From: Thermoplasmata archaeon
Lineage (GTDB): Archaea > Thermoplasmatota > Thermoplasmata > Thermoplasmatales > Thermoplasmataceae
Length of the DNA stretch: 7,727 nt
Assembly: GCA_021847855.1 (NCBI GenBank)
Contig: JAJZOT010000066.1
Coordinates: 1-7,727, forward strand
Direction: 5' to 3'
In this document: in pieces, positions 1 through 7,158 of the stretch
How positions within the stretch are numbered: the first letter of the stretch is position 1
Layout: every line of letters starts with the position of its first letter
Position numbers and translations under genes: made by a program
Notes under the pieces: model-generated
What the model was told of the DNA's origin: nothing
The model's input: the letters and a program-made list of their open reading frames with translations, nothing else
Databases searched by the model: none

Positions 1-1627
1 TTGTTATATTGAAAACAATGTTTCCCCCAATGCCCTGTTCCTTCATGATCCTGAAGGCCTCCTGTGAAATTATGAATGAACCTCTTCCAATGATTGTATA
101 ATGCCTGTCAAGATCCTTTATGTCAAGGTCTTCTACTGGTGCTGATTTCAGTATACCTGCATTGTTGAACACAATGTCCACACCACCAAATTCTGCCCTT
201 ATTTTCCGAAACATCTCCCTTATGGCCTGTTCACTGGATATGTCCAGAATGTATGGCAACACCGGTGACTTTGTCTCCTTTTCTATTTCTTCAGCCCTTT
301 TTGATATATCCGGATCTATGTCACAGACCACAACAGCAGATCCATTTTCCGCAAGTTTTTTTGCAGCCACATACCCAATACCGTTTGCTGCACCGGTGAC
401 AACTGAGATGCTACCCTGCAGTGGAACCGACCTGACCTTCTTCAACTTTGCCTCTTCAAGTGGCCAGTATTCCATGCTGTATGCCAGCTTCCTGTTAATG
501 AAATGCTGCCCGGAGAGTTTCTCAGCAATTGAGTTAACCTTCATTGAATGCATGAACTGATCCCTGACTATTATGGCATCTTTTTTCGATACCCCGGAAG
601 TGATAATTCCCACACCACGCACAACAATCACCGGCGGATATGGATCATGCATGGGAAATCCAGACACATATTCCTCATATTCTTCTGTGTATTTCTTCAC
701 ATAAACCTCTATCTGGTTCCCAATCCTTTTCAGGTCCGAACAGTAAAGATAATCATATTTTGTCCTGATGATCATGTCTGGTGTTGCTGGACCTCTTGAT
801 GTGAAGTTTGCAGCCTCTTCTGACCTGGCAATCTCAAGAGCCTCTGGAGATGTATCGAAATTTATGATCTTCTTTACCCTCCTGGACAGAAGCCCCCTCA
901 CTGAAGGCATAATATTCAGGACCTCATCCACGGGTGATTCTGTAAACTTCTCTGTAAATATACTACCTTTAATATTTTTCTTTATATACTCCTCAGCGGC
1001 AGTAACTATCCTGATGTGCCTTTCGTAACTTTCTCTTGCACTGTCGCCAAATGTGAAAAGGCCATGCTTTTCAAGAATTATGCCCCCTATTTCTGGGCCT
1101 ATTGAGTCTATTCGATCCAGGACGCTTCTTGCAAGTTTGAAACCGGGGGGGAAATAGGGTATGACTATGACATTTCCAAATATTGCCTCTATATCTTTTC
1201 CTGAAACGTCCCTGTTGGTTATTGCAAGAATACTGTCTGCATGTGAATGATCAACAAACCTGAATGGAAGAAATGCATGGAGAAATGTTTCAACAGAGGG
1301 GGAGGGTTCGGATGGATCAACCATACTTTTTTTCATGTAATCCACCATTTCCTGATCCGTCATTTCTCTGATATCTCTGGCAGCGAGAAGATCTTCCATC
1401 CTCAAGCCGGTAAAACCCTTCCCTGTAATCGTTGACAGATCGGAACCGCTCCCCTTAACCCTCAATACGACCGTACGTTTACCTGTGTGAGTGACTTCCT
1501 CCCTTTTAAGAGAGGTGTTTCCACCGCCATGAAGCACCAGATCCGGAACGGAACCAAGTAGATGTGATGAATAAACCCGCTGATCAAGATCATCCGAAAA
1601 ACTTCTATCCTCCCACTTCGATTGCAT
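1..1627 (-). CDS. Class II aldolase / short-chain dehydrogenase fusion (RhaEW-like), 3' end beyond window
   Basis: The frame is open for 542 codons from ATG 1627 to the left edge, so the C-terminus is missing; RhaEW-type fusions are usually about 700 residues. Residues 1-240 form a class II aldolase domain: HGGGNTS (33-39), KGSGSDL (58-64), PSVET (110-114), the metal-ligand pair HSH (127-129) and a third candidate ligand His188 in EKHG. A linker leads to a Rossmann-fold short-chain dehydrogenase with the NAD(P) motif TGAANGIG (411-418) and NNAG (488-491). The catalytic Tyr-x-x-x-Lys lies outside the window. In characterised relatives, the aldolase cleaves L-rhamnulose 1-phosphate to dihydroxyacetone phosphate and lactaldehyde, and the dehydrogenase oxidises lactaldehyde. 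That substrate is inferred here, not shown. The protein should be cytosolic. It starts 40 bases after the leuS stop but has its own TATA box, placed for a leaderless mRNA starting at this ATG. Confidence 0.88.
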   Translation of the reverse strand, partial: MQSKWEDRSFSDDLDQRVYSSHLLGSVPDLVLHGGGNTSLKREEVTHTGKRTVVLRVKGSGSDLSTITGKGFTGLRMEDLLAARDIREMTDQEMVDYMKKSMVDPSEPSPSVETFLHAFLPFRFVDHSHADSILAITNRDVSGKDIEAIFGNVIVIPYFPPGFKLARSVLDRIDSIGPEIGGIILEKHGLFTFGDSARESYERHIRIVTAAEEYIKKNIKGSIFTEKFTESPVDEVLNIMPSVRGLLSRRVKKIINFDTSPEALEIARSEEAANFTSRGPATPDMIIRTKYDYLYCSDLKRIGNQIEVYVKKYTEEYEEYVSGFPMHDPYPPVIVVRGVGIITSGVSKKDAIIVRDQFMHSMKVNSIAEKLSGQHFINRKLAYSMEYWPLEEAKLKKVRSVPLQGSISVVTGAANGIGYVAAKKLAENGSAVVVCDIDPDISKRAEEIEKETKSPVLPYILDISSEQAIREMFRKIRAEFGGVDIVFNNAGILKSAPVEDLDIKDLDRHYTIIGRGSFIISQEAFRIMKEQGIGGNIVFNIT

Positions 1628-1645
1628 GAACCTTTATTGGTGGGA

Positions 1646-1653
1646 TTTATAAA
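1646..1653 (-). promoter_or_regulatory. TATA box for the aldolase/dehydrogenase gene
   Basis: TTTATAAA lies in the 40-base gap after leuS, centred about 23 bases before the ATG at 1627. Archaeal transcription starts about 25 bases after the TATA centre, so the mRNA would begin at or next to the start codon. No Shine-Dalgarno sequence precedes the ATG, which fits a leaderless message. The gene can therefore be transcribed independently of leuS. Confidence 0.7.
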
Positions 1654-1667
1654 TTATTTCTTTATGG

Positions 1668-4400
1668 TCAGTCCAGGATAATTGATGGCCTTCCCGGCCA
1701 TGCTGTTTTCTTGGATTTCCCGGGTTCATCTACCAGTATATTTACGCTGCATCCCAGTGCCTCCGATATGTATTTCCTGTTTTCATCAAGGAATGCAAAT
1801 TCATCGTCAACCCTTTCGGATATGCGCTTCCTGTTCTTCATGAACTCCGGAACAAACTGCTTTTCCCATGTGTCAAGATCCCTGGTACCTTCCCTGTTTA
1901 TCTTTCTCACCATGCCGACCAGTCTCTTCCCTGCAACACTGATGGTCACATTTCTGGGAGTTATTCCCGTTGCCCTGGAAATCTCCCTTATATCCCTTAT
2001 TATTTCCTGGAGGTATTCCTCCTGGGCGATTATGGAATCCTCCCAGCCCTCGATGCCGGATTTCTGAAGTCTGGCCATGCTTACGAAACTGTCCTCGACA
2101 TATCTGTGCCAGTACTCCTCACATGTGTGTGGAATAAAAACTGACATTGAAACAAGCCATTCCCGTAAAATAATACCTATGAGAGAATCCCTGTTTCCTC
2201 CCCTGGTCTCAGCATATTTCAAGTCATTCATCACATCATAGAAAATTGTGATCGCAGCATTGCGCAGATTGTATGCTTCCATGCTGGAAATGAATGAATT
2301 GATGTTCTTTCTGAACCGGGCTTCAAACCATTTTTCCGATCTGCTTCCTGTGGGATTAACGGGATGGAAATTTTCCATTGCTTCCACGAAGTTCTCGTAT
2401 TTTTTTATCACTGAAGAGAGATCATTTTCATTCCAGTCCATGGTCGATCCAATGTCTGCTGAAACCGCAACATAAAGCCGGTATATGTCGGCCGAGTATT
2501 TCCTTGAAATGCTGAGAAGAGAGATCACATTTCCCTTGCTCTTTGATATTTTCGAACCGTTGGAAACCACAAGACTTGAAACCACAAGGCCTCCTGGCAG
2601 GTCCTTTCCTGTGAAAAGTGCTGCATGGTTCATGACATAAAAGGCCAGATGGTTGCTCATGTGCGGATAAGCTGTTAATCTGAGATCAACACCATACCAG
2701 TAATCCCTTGCCTTTCTTGCGTCCTTTATGGTATCCTTGATATCATCCGGAATCCCATCCGGAATCTGGGTAGAATACCCGTAAATGTAATCCATTACCT
2801 GTGTATCCACAGTCTCCAGTCTCGCTTTTATCTTCTTCAGCTGGTTTATATTGGTATATACTTCAGGGTATATTGTGGAATCGGAAAGTGATTCAATGAC
2901 CCACCTGTTATCCATTGGAAGTTTTGTTCCCAGACCGCGCCTTCTTGCACATGGTCTCTCTCTCAGCCAGTCTATTGCGTCCAGCATGTTTCTCCTGTAA
3001 AATTCCGGATAAAATGTCATGTTATCCGTAACTTTTCGTGATTTCTCCTTCCACCACTCAACGCCATAATCAATGAACCACTGGTCACGAAGAACTGCAA
3101 CGGTAACCTTTGAACCTGATCTTGTTTCGGCTTTTCTTGAAGTCTCATACAGGATGAATGCTTCGCCTGCTGCAATGAGATCTTTTTTTATAAGGTCTCT
3201 TGCCTCCCTGACAGTTTTCCCTGAATATATGCCGTTGTTTTCAGACATTCTGCCCCTGTAGAATTCCTCTCTGTACAGGACCTGAGTTGCCTCTTTTATT
3301 TTATCACTGTCTTTCTGGTCATGGATGCCATATGAAGAAATTATGGACTTGATATCAGTTTTCCCGGAGTCTGTTTCTATGACAGCGACTGTATTCAGAT
3401 CCATTCCCATGTCATGCCTTGCAATAAAGTCCCAGACTGAGTGTCCTGGAACCGAGTAAACCACACCTGTTCCATTGTCCGGATCCACAAAGTCAGCTTC
3501 AATAACGTCAAGATCCAGGTTGCTCAACGGGGATCTGAATTTCAGCGACAGGATTTCATCATGGGACAGATTACGCTTCAGTTGCAGGTCCTCTACCTGA
3601 TATATCAGTTTTTTGTATGCCTCCTCAGTTATTGCAATATCCTCTCCCTTCAAACTGCACAGGACATATTTCCCACTGGCTGAAATCCACAGGTTTGTTA
3701 TGCCGAATATTGTCTCAGGCCTCAGTGATGCCGCTACCAGTGAGAAATCTTTGCCCCTGAAAAATATTGCAGTGAATTCCTCAACTGTTACCTTGTCGAT
3801 ATCCCCATCTTTAATATCATCTTCTCCAACAGCATTGTCATCGTCCATGCTGTAAAGAACCGGATAGGACCCCTGTCTTATGAGACCCAGGTCGTTCAGT
3901 TTCAGGAACTGCCATTTCACAAAATCCTGGTATTCCGGATCTGCTGATGTGAAAACCCGTGTCCAGTCAATTCCATATCCGAGGGATCTGAAATCCTCTA
4001 TGATCTTCTGCGAAAAATATGAGGCTATTGCCTTTGGATCCCTGAATTCCCTTATTTTTTCAGGGATATCTTCCGGTTTTTCATATTCTTTCAGATAGTC
4101 CTGGTACTGCTTTATTGTTGTCGGGTCTCCTCTTGCGAGTCTCTCTGAAAATGCAAGTATTGGTGTCCCACTCTGGTGAAATGCCATGGGGAATAGGACG
4201 TTGTACCCCTGGGTTCTCTTGAATCTTGCGATTATGTCTGCAAGTGTATAAGTTCTCCCATGACCAACATGGAGTGAACCGTTTGTGTATGGCCATGGCA
4301 CTGTTATGAGGAACTTAGGTCTGGAATCGTCCTGTTCCGGAACGAATACATCTGACCGATCCCACCTTTCCTGCCACTTTTTTTCAATGTTTTCTGTCAT
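1668..4400 (-). CDS. leuS: Leucyl-tRNA synthetase, archaeal type
   Basis: This 910-residue class I aminoacyl-tRNA synthetase charges tRNA-Leu with leucine using ATP, in the cytosol. The N-terminal Rossmann core has PWPYTNGSLHVGHG with the HIGH-box variant HVGH at 44-47. The inserted CP1 editing domain, which hydrolyses mischarged tRNA, has the threonine-containing motif LRPETIFG (Arg227-Thr230) and GTGVVYSVPGHSVWDF further on. The second half of the catalytic core carries ERPCARRRGLGTKLP (near 478-493) and the KMSKS-box variant KISKS at 617-621. A helical anticodon-binding domain and an archaeal-type C-terminal extension ending in a WPGRPSIILD tail follow. The length is close to other archaeal LeuRS proteins, and nothing essential appears missing. 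The start lies 9 bases after the arginine decarboxylase stop, with AGGGG just upstream, so it is probably translated from the same mRNA. Confidence 0.97.
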   Translation of the reverse strand: MTENIEKKWQERWDRSDVFVPEQDDSRPKFLITVPWPYTNGSLHVGHGRTYTLADIIARFKRTQGYNVLFPMAFHQSGTPILAFSERLARGDPTTIKQYQDYLKEYEKPEDIPEKIREFRDPKAIASYFSQKIIEDFRSLGYGIDWTRVFTSADPEYQDFVKWQFLKLNDLGLIRQGSYPVLYSMDDDNAVGEDDIKDGDIDKVTVEEFTAIFFRGKDFSLVAASLRPETIFGITNLWISASGKYVLCSLKGEDIAITEEAYKKLIYQVEDLQLKRNLSHDEILSLKFRSPLSNLDLDVIEADFVDPDNGTGVVYSVPGHSVWDFIARHDMGMDLNTVAVIETDSGKTDIKSIISSYGIHDQKDSDKIKEATQVLYREEFYRGRMSENNGIYSGKTVREARDLIKKDLIAAGEAFILYETSRKAETRSGSKVTVAVLRDQWFIDYGVEWWKEKSRKVTDNMTFYPEFYRRNMLDAIDWLRERPCARRRGLGTKLPMDNRWVIESLSDSTIYPEVYTNINQLKKIKARLETVDTQVMDYIYGYSTQIPDGIPDDIKDTIKDARKARDYWYGVDLRLTAYPHMSNHLAFYVMNHAALFTGKDLPGGLVVSSLVVSNGSKISKSKGNVISLLSISRKYSADIYRLYVAVSADIGSTMDWNENDLSSVIKKYENFVEAMENFHPVNPTGSRSEKWFEARFRKNINSFISSMEAYNLRNAAITIFYDVMNDLKYAETRGGNRDSLIGIILREWLVSMSVFIPHTCEEYWHRYVEDSFVSMARLQKSGIEGWEDSIIAQEEYLQEIIRDIREISRATGITPRNVTISVAGKRLVGMVRKINREGTRDLDTWEKQFVPEFMKNRKRISERVDDEFAFLDENRKYISEALGCSVNILVDEPGKSKKTAWPGRPSIILD

Positions 4401-4404
4401 GAGT

Positions 4405-4409
4405 CCCCT
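4405..4409 (-). promoter_or_regulatory. Shine-Dalgarno-like site for leuS
   Basis: AGGGG directly follows the TAA stop of the upstream gene and is separated by four bases (ACTC) from the leuS ATG. It is a partial match to the anti-Shine-Dalgarno sequence. Because leuS sits inside an operon and cannot be leaderless in that message, this site and the very short gap suggest coupled re-initiation. Confidence 0.5.
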
Positions 4410-4955
4410 TTACACTATCAATACTGCAGCCGCTATGGTGGTTGTCCATTCCCCTGACTTCATGACCACTGCACTGGAACATATGTTTTTTGTGGTGAGT
4501 ATTTTATCCTTTAAGACGTACTCCTCCCGATCCCTGTCCCATGCCAGATCCTTTGTCTGGCCCATTGTGCTGGCCAGCATTTCTGCCGCAAGTTTTTCCG
4601 CATAATAACCAGCTGTTTTCTCCGTTTCACCAAAGCTGTGATGTTCGCTGAGGTACCCCCATTTGCTCCTGTCTGTTGGAAGGGCGTATCCTATTGCCGA
4701 AGATATCATCCTGTTCAGTTCGTCTGAGGAATTTCTTGCAAGTACAGTAAAAAGTATCTGTCCGGGAGAGAGCAGTTTCAAGCCTTCTTCCCTGGACACA
4801 ACTTCTGCATATGGCGGAAATATTGAGCTGATGCTTACAAGGTTGAACGGTGCTATCCCCCCATCCCTCAAAGCTTCCTCGAAGGACTGGAGCATGCTTT
4901 CACCTCTTCCTACACCACGGGTGAAGAAGAGTTTTGATGCCATTAAAGAAGACAT
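4410..4955 (-). CDS. pdaD: Pyruvoyl-dependent arginine decarboxylase
   Basis: This 181-residue protein belongs to the archaeal PvlArgDC family, which converts L-arginine to agmatine and CO2, the first step of putrescine and spermidine synthesis. The proenzyme cleaves itself at a Ser-Ser bond, and the new N-terminal serine becomes a pyruvoyl cofactor. The matching motif is [10 protein letters not shown] (39-48), so cleavage is expected between Ser43 and Ser44, giving a 43-residue beta chain and a 138-residue alpha chain. Other family landmarks are the N-terminal [11 protein letters not shown], and GYLSEHH, whose Glu104 corresponds by motif to the catalytic Glu109 of the Methanocaldococcus jannaschii enzyme. 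The length is near the family norm of about 160-180. ATG 4955 was chosen because a TATA-like box lies about 25 bases upstream; Met5 (4943) is a possible alternative. It heads a two-gene unit with leuS. No agmatinase gene is nearby. Confidence 0.94.
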   Translation of the reverse strand: MSSLMASKLFFTRGVGRGESMLQSFEEALRDGGIAPFNLVSISSIFPPYAEVVSREEGLKLLSPGQILFTVLARNSSDELNRMISSAIGYALPTDRSKWGYLSEHHSFGETEKTAGYYAEKLAAEMLASTMGQTKDLAWDRDREEYVLKDKILTTKNICSSAVVMKSGEWTTTIAAAVLIV

Positions 4956-4976
4956 TCATGTTGATATCAAATCATC

Positions 4977-4984
4977 TTAAATTT
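4977..4984 (-). promoter_or_regulatory. TATA-like box for the pdaD-leuS unit
   Basis: On the minus strand this reads AAATTTAA, next to an A-rich run, centred about 25-26 bases before the pdaD ATG at 4955. That spacing predicts a leaderless transcript. No Shine-Dalgarno sequence lies before the ATG, which agrees. The 123-base gap between the NRAMP and pdaD genes holds nothing else that I can support. Confidence 0.55.
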
Positions 4985-5078
4985 TTTTGTACCTGATTGA
5001 TGCCATATGCAAATTTGGAACCATAATCGAACGAAAACAGTCTCCCTGCTGCTGACCTGGAATCTCTTGATAATGGCA

Positions 5079-6320
5079 TCACATGACAACCGCCGATACT
5101 GCAGTGGAAACGATGAGAATGAACATGAGCAGATATACCGCCTGATTTGCCGGGGACAATACAAGATTACCCATGATTTTCCGGTTGCGGCCAATCAACC
5201 AGAGCATTATCATTGGTGCTATGAGTGCAAACACGAAAAATATGAGCAGATACAGGACTATACCGATCATGTTTGAAGGATCTATTACAAGTACCGCAAC
5301 AACTGCAGGCAAACTTTCCAGAACATATAAAATCCAGTATGATTTTTCTGATATACCGAGGGCTTCAGCCACCCCCCAGGCGCTACCCATGGATATTGTT
5401 ATGAGAGCAACAAATCCTGCGGCTATTATTCCGATGCCAAATACATATGGAGAAAATGTACCCGCTATGGGAGCAAGAACTTGTCCAAGTTCCACCGGGC
5501 TTGCGAAGAATGAAGAATTAGCGGCTCTTGGGATACCCGTAAATGCCATTTCTGCAATTATCATCAGAGTTTCTGTTGATATGGCACCAATAAGGGTCTC
5601 TTTCCTCATTATCCGAACAGACCGACGTCTACCTACCGTGAAACCACCATTTTCAAGTTCTCTAAGCTTCATGCCTGTAGCGGACGCCTGGAAAAATATC
5701 ATGAAAGGCATGATCACGGCGCCAACATTTGCAGCAAGCAGGAAAAAGAAACTGTAAGTTGGTACCAGAAGAATCGGGTTTTCGAGAGGGGATGAGAAGG
5801 GTATTATTCCGCGATAAAACAGGGAGATGAGAAGCGAAATCACGAGAATCAGGGAGATCAAAATCAATGGTTTTTCTGCCTGGGAATATTTTCTTCTGGT
5901 GATTATGGCTATGTGTATAACATACACCACGGGAATGGAATAAAAAAGAGAAATTCCAATTATTTCCAGTCCTACTCCTATTCCAAGATATTCTATTCCG
6001 TATGTGATTATATCAGTCAATGCCATTGGAAAAGCAACAACTGAAGCAATTTTAGTTCCATAATTCCTCCGCACAACAGTTCCGAGTCCGTTCTTCGTTG
6101 CTATGCTGATCCTGCCTGCAAGTTCCTGGACGGTATATAGGGGGATTATCAGTATAAGCATGACCCATATAAGCCCATATCCAAGGGTTGCACCCGTCTG
6201 AGCGGCACCAATATAGGATGATACGTCCATATCGGCCATCATTGCGAGCCATGCTGGACCAAACATCATAATGGTATCTTTCATGAAAAATCTCTTTTTC
6301 ACTGCTATGTTTGATACCAT
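5079..6320 (-). CDS. Divergent NRAMP-family divalent metal transporter
   Basis: This 413-residue membrane protein has about eleven hydrophobic segments (roughly 17-38, 47-66, 92-118, 122-142, 150-168, 190-212, 242-262, 283-312, 327-347, 353-377, 392-412), the NRAMP/MntH topology. The TM1 region GPAWLAMMADMDVSSY, followed by TG-x-x-x-GYGLIWVML and QELAGRISIATKNGLG, aligns with classical NRAMPs. TM6 has GAVIMPFMIFFQ. NRAMPs import Mn2+ or Fe2+ with protons across the cytoplasmic membrane. Here the TM1 metal motif DPGN is DVSS (Asp32 kept, Asn replaced by Ser35), and TM6 MPH is MPF (Met204 kept, His replaced by Phe206; the second His of the helix is Gln211), so metal choice and proton coupling may differ. 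ATG 6320 follows GTGAT by five bases; Met13 (6284) is a less likely alternative. A DtxR-type operator upstream supports a role in iron or manganese uptake. Confidence 0.88.
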   Translation of the reverse strand: MVSNIAVKKRFFMKDTIMMFGPAWLAMMADMDVSSYIGAAQTGATLGYGLIWVMLILIIPLYTVQELAGRISIATKNGLGTVVRRNYGTKIASVVAFPMALTDIITYGIEYLGIGVGLEIIGISLFYSIPVVYVIHIAIITRRKYSQAEKPLILISLILVISLLISLFYRGIIPFSSPLENPILLVPTYSFFFLLAANVGAVIMPFMIFFQASATGMKLRELENGGFTVGRRRSVRIMRKETLIGAISTETLMIIAEMAFTGIPRAANSSFFASPVELGQVLAPIAGTFSPYVFGIGIIAAGFVALITISMGSAWGVAEALGISEKSYWILYVLESLPAVVAVLVIDPSNMIGIVLYLLIFFVFALIAPMIMLWLIGRNRKIMGNLVLSPANQAVYLLMFILIVSTAVSAVVM

Positions 6321-6325
6321 TTTAT

Positions 6326-6330
6326 ATCAC
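6326..6330 (-). promoter_or_regulatory. Shine-Dalgarno-like site for the NRAMP gene
   Basis: GTGAT on the minus strand matches five bases of the archaeal consensus GGAGGTGATC and ends five bases before the ATG at 6320. It supports this start in an mRNA that is predicted to have a leader of about 45-50 bases. It lies inside an imperfect palindrome (6324-6337). Confidence 0.45.
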
Positions 6331-6368
6331 GTTATATCCAAGTAATACCGAATTTGTAGTTACTGAGA

Positions 6369-6387
6369 TTAGGTTAGCCTAACTATC
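6369..6387 (-). promoter_or_regulatory. DtxR/IdeR/MntR-type metal-repressor operator
   Basis: Read on the plus strand, bases 6369-6383 are TTAGGTTAGCCTAAC. This is identical to the first 15 bases of the 19-bp bacterial DtxR/IdeR operator consensus; the last four (6384-6387) differ. The core GTTAG-C-CTAAC is a perfect inverted repeat centred on 6378. The site lies between the NRAMP TATA box (6388-6396) and the expected transcription start near 6367, where a bound repressor would block initiation. The inference is repression by a DtxR-family protein loaded with Fe2+ or Mn2+. The regulator gene is not in this window. Confidence 0.75.
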
Positions 6388-6396
6388 TATTTAAAA
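6388..6396 (-). promoter_or_regulatory. TATA box for the NRAMP transporter gene
   Basis: TTTTAAATA on the minus strand is the best TATA match upstream of the transporter. It predicts a start near 6367 and a leader of about 45-50 bases, unlike the leaderless promoters elsewhere in the window. A weaker alternative, GGATATAACG (6331-6340), would start transcription inside the annotated coding region, so I prefer the upstream box, which also abuts the operator. Confidence 0.55.
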
Positions 6397-6598
6397 CATG
6401 TTAACTCCCATGTTCATAAATATCATATATGGCAAGAATTCAGTCAAGATTCTGTTAAAATAGAGTATATTGGTGGTTTTATAGCAGATGTTTTTCAGGG
6501 TGCTTCAATGATGAGAGTTGTCTCCATACACAATTCAGATACATTCATGATTATATATAATTCACAGGCTCAAGGTAACATTTTCATTTCCAAAAGTA

Positions 6599-7021
6599 TC
6601 AGATATCAAACACCACGATGGCGAATCCATCTATTACATCATATACGAGGTCATGGTAAGTTATGCCTTTTATCACGTTCGAGTATTCATGCGAATCTCC
6701 AATTTTCGAGAAACTCATTATAGTCTTCATTGAATTGTTATTCAAGGAGAATTCCTTTATCCCGACATAAATTATGCTGTTAGCGTCCAGTTCAAATATG
6801 AGTCGAGAAAGGAAATCAACAAATAGGTTTTCAATCGTGCCGGAGGTTATGCTTAATTCAGTCTCTCCGGAAATTCCAGAGAATTCATCCACTGTTATCT
6901 TATTGAAGGCGTAAACTGCGTTGGAAAAAATCTCCTTATGAGACCTTCCAAATATTTTTACGGATAGATCAGCAGTATGATCCAGTAGTTCGAATCTCAA
7001 ATCTTTTCCACTGGCAGGCAT
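6599..7021 (-). CDS. Archease (RtcB RNA-ligase activating protein)
   Basis: This 140-residue protein matches the archease family in length and motifs: FELLDHTAD near the N-terminus (DHTAD 14-18), the helix NLFVDFLSRLIFELD (65-79), IKGITYHDL (117-125) and the C-terminal VVFDI. Archease is a small cytosolic protein that speeds guanylylation of the tRNA-splicing ligase RtcB and allows multiple turnover; conserved acidic residues such as those of DHTAD bind the metal. In many genomes it is next to rtcB, but no rtcB lies in this window. The start at ATG 7021 is supported by a TATA-like box about 29 bases upstream, predicting a leader of only a few bases, and by the absence of a good Shine-Dalgarno site. 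The 278 bases after its stop contain the NRAMP promoter and no well-supported gene. Confidence 0.93.
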   Translation of the reverse strand: MPASGKDLRFELLDHTADLSVKIFGRSHKEIFSNAVYAFNKITVDEFSGISGETELSITSGTIENLFVDFLSRLIFELDANSIIYVGIKEFSLNNNSMKTIMSFSKIGDSHEYSNVIKGITYHDLVYDVIDGFAIVVFDI

Positions 7022-7046
7022 CTTCTTTGCCGTATAAAGCGATCGG

Positions 7047-7054
7047 ATATATTA
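7047..7054 (-). promoter_or_regulatory. TATA-like box for the archease gene
   Basis: TAATATAT on the minus strand is centred about 29 bases before the archease ATG, so transcription would start roughly four bases ahead of the start codon. A second AT-rich element, CTTTATAC (about 7032-7039), is too close to the ATG to act for this start. Confidence 0.5.
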
Positions 7055-7126
7055 CTTCCCCGGCAATATTTTGGTGCTGTTTAATTCCCAGACAACATAG
7101 TTTTCACCTGTACCCATGGTTAACAT
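7052..7126 (-). CDS. Possible small protein upstream of archease (24 residues, or 44 from GTG 7186)
   Basis: A short minus-strand frame ends at TAA 7052, 30 bases before the archease start. From ATG 7126 it gives 24 residues beginning MLTMGTGENYVVWELN. The frame stays open upstream to a GTG at 7186, giving 44 residues with two cysteines (SCQDSCLG) and an in-frame stop just before. An AATTAAAG element about 22 bases before ATG 7126 could serve as a TATA box for a leaderless message. The residue mix looks protein-like, but I recognise no family, the frame is short, and the longer form would overlap the start of the opposing DUF427 gene. It may be chance or a gene remnant. Confidence 0.2.
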   Translation of the reverse strand: MLTMGTGENYVVWELNSTKILPGK

Positions 7127-7158
7127 CTTACCACTTTCGACAACTTTAATTCCTAGGC

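Noticed and set aside
120..1435. Several plus-strand open frames of 62-146 codons at the left end
   Set aside because: All lie opposite the aldolase/dehydrogenase gene, whose minus-strand frame is continuous with clear family motifs in both domains.
1..1627. Possible frameshifted or broken aldolase/dehydrogenase gene
   Set aside because: Translating the whole stretch shows one uninterrupted frame; it is simply cut by the window edge.
1711..4296. Multiple open frames on both strands inside leuS
   Set aside because: The 910-residue LeuRS frame with HVGH, RPET and KISKS motifs accounts for this stretch; the others have no family features.
4967..5194. Minus-strand 75-codon frame overlapping the NRAMP 3' end and reaching towards pdaD
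   Set aside because: Most of it is an alternative frame of the NRAMP C-terminus, it has no recognisable domain, and its end overlaps the pdaD promoter.
5007..5757. Plus-strand frames of 89 and 194 codons opposite the NRAMP gene
   Set aside because: They are antisense to a well-supported membrane transporter; their length reflects its low stop density on the opposite strand.
6331..6340. GGATATAACG as the NRAMP TATA box
   Set aside because: It would start transcription at about 6310, inside the coding region, and would force a start at Met13, too near TM1; the upstream box adjoining the operator fits better.
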